Positions 63,569 through 64,000 of a stretch of DNA of 64,000 bases are shown in pieces; positions within the stretch are counted from its first letter, which is position 1; each line of letters opens with the position of its first letter. The stretch comes from Martinezella rhizogenes (GTDB taxonomy: Bacteria; Pseudomonadota; Alphaproteobacteria; Rhizobiales; Rhizobiaceae). A program made the position numbers and the translations under genes. The notes beneath the pieces are model-generated. The model saw only the letters and a program-made list of their open reading frames with translations. It had not been told where the DNA came from and did not search any database. The DNA is taken from NCBI RefSeq assembly GCF_007002745.1, contig NZ_SGNY01000002.1, forward strand, positions 744,001 to 808,000, written 5' to 3'.

Positions 63569-64000
63569 TCAAGCCAGCACGCAGGCGTCTTCAAAGCCAA
63601 GCCGCGGCAGGCGGCCGAAGAGCTTCGACGGATCACCATGGCCGAGATTGATCAGGAAATTGGATTTCCACGTCGTGCCGGCGAAAAATGCCGCATCCAC
63701 CTTGCCCTTGTCGAAACCGGACATGGCCCCGGTATCCAGCCCCAAAGCCCGGGCCGCGAGAATGAGATAACCCGCCTGCAGCGTGCCATTGCGGAAGGCC
63801 GTCTCCTCGGCCATGGCCGCGCTGGAGGTGAACCACGAACGGGCATCGGCATGGGGAAACAGCACCGGCAGCTTCTCGTAAAATTCGCTGTCGATTGCGG
63901 CGATGACCGTGACCGGGGCCGCCATGGTCTTTTCGAGATTGCCGGAAGACAGCGCGGGCCGGAGCTTTTCCTTGGCTTCCGGGCTGCGCACGAACACGAA
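63569..64000 (-). CDS. rutE: Nitroreductase-family protein, RutE-like (malonic semialdehyde reductase), 5' end beyond window
   Basis: The C-terminal 143 residues of a RutE-like protein, open to the right edge. [39 protein letters not shown] and [20 protein letters not shown] match the RutE/YdfN type, and the length of the visible part fits a total near 196. It reduces malonic semialdehyde made from uracil to 3-hydroxypropionate. It precedes rutF by 26 bases, as the last part of a rut operon. Confidence 0.88.
   Translation of the reverse strand, partial: FVFVRSPEAKEKLRPALSSGNLEKTMAAPVTVIAAIDSEFYEKLPVLFPHADARSWFTSSAAMAEETAFRNGTLQAGYLILAARALGLDTGAMSGFDKGKVDAAFFAGTTWKSNFLINLGHGDPSKLFGRLPRLGFEDACVLA

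Overview
The window reads as ordinary chromosome of a Rhizobiaceae alphaproteobacterium, most like Agrobacterium/Rhizobium. This rests on high GC with dense, often overlapping genes, frequent GTG/TTG starts, the Rhizobiales cell-cycle phosphotransferase ChpT beside the DUF1134 protein EipA, an alphaproteobacterial RpoH, and several families of mosaic palindromic repeats of the kind known from rhizobia between the genes. I see no prophage, insertion sequence, CRISPR array or rRNA. One tRNA (Gly, anticodon GCC) is present.

Layout. 1-9.4 kb: an exported alpha/beta hydrolase (cut by the window edge), an acetyltransferase, chpT divergent from eipA, a membrane-anchored coiled-coil protein, a SpoU-type RNA methyltransferase with a small membrane protein, an RluD-type pseudouridine synthase, a SAM methyltransferase and rpoH. 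9.6-16.3 kb: a 756-residue acidic/proline-rich membrane protein downstream of purA, a DMT permease, a degenerate exported cysteine-peptidase-like protein and a lipoprotein lytic transglycosylase. 16.5-21 kb: an MhqD/MhqO-like esterase and dioxygenase, a ferric-siderophore reductase, ung and a glyoxalase. 21-25.4 kb: a heme island (ybaN-like gene, hmuVUT, and divergent heme monooxygenase plus hutX). 25.6-28 kb: a META-domain protein, purU and a small proline-rich exported protein.

28-34.7 kb: a TctE/TctD-like two-component pair, an orphan divergent periplasmic binding protein, and a complete tripartite tricarboxylate transporter (tctCBA). 35-39.7 kb: a siderophore ABC transporter in the order binding protein, permease, permease, ATPase, then dps. 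40.3-50.1 kb: tRNA-Gly, an aldo/keto reductase, an MFS exporter, two convergent LysR genes, and a likely operon of a pseudo-hydrolase with an RND efflux pump. 50.4-57.2 kb: EEP nuclease and cardiolipin synthase, pdxY, beta-carbonic anhydrase, an MltB-type transglycosylase and asd. 57.7-64 kb: an MHS transporter with a large periplasmic insertion, pntAB, and the rutF/rutE end of a pyrimidine-degradation operon running off the right edge.

Iron is the strongest theme. The heme island, siderophore reductase, siderophore ABC transporter and Dps lie within 20 kb, and TGA-N9-TCA motifs, the core of the rhizobial iron-responsive (RirA) operator, sit in front of three of these units; the one before the ybaN-like gene is a perfect 8-9-8 palindrome. 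The most unusual points are that operator, an alpha/beta hydrolase whose nucleophile position is Glu and which is linked to an RND pump, a cysteine-peptidase-like protein lacking the His and Asp positions of its family, the orphan binding protein beside the TctDE-like sensor pair, and a small Thr/Ile/Lys-ending reading frame in the asd leader. No single clearly undescribed multigene system stands out.
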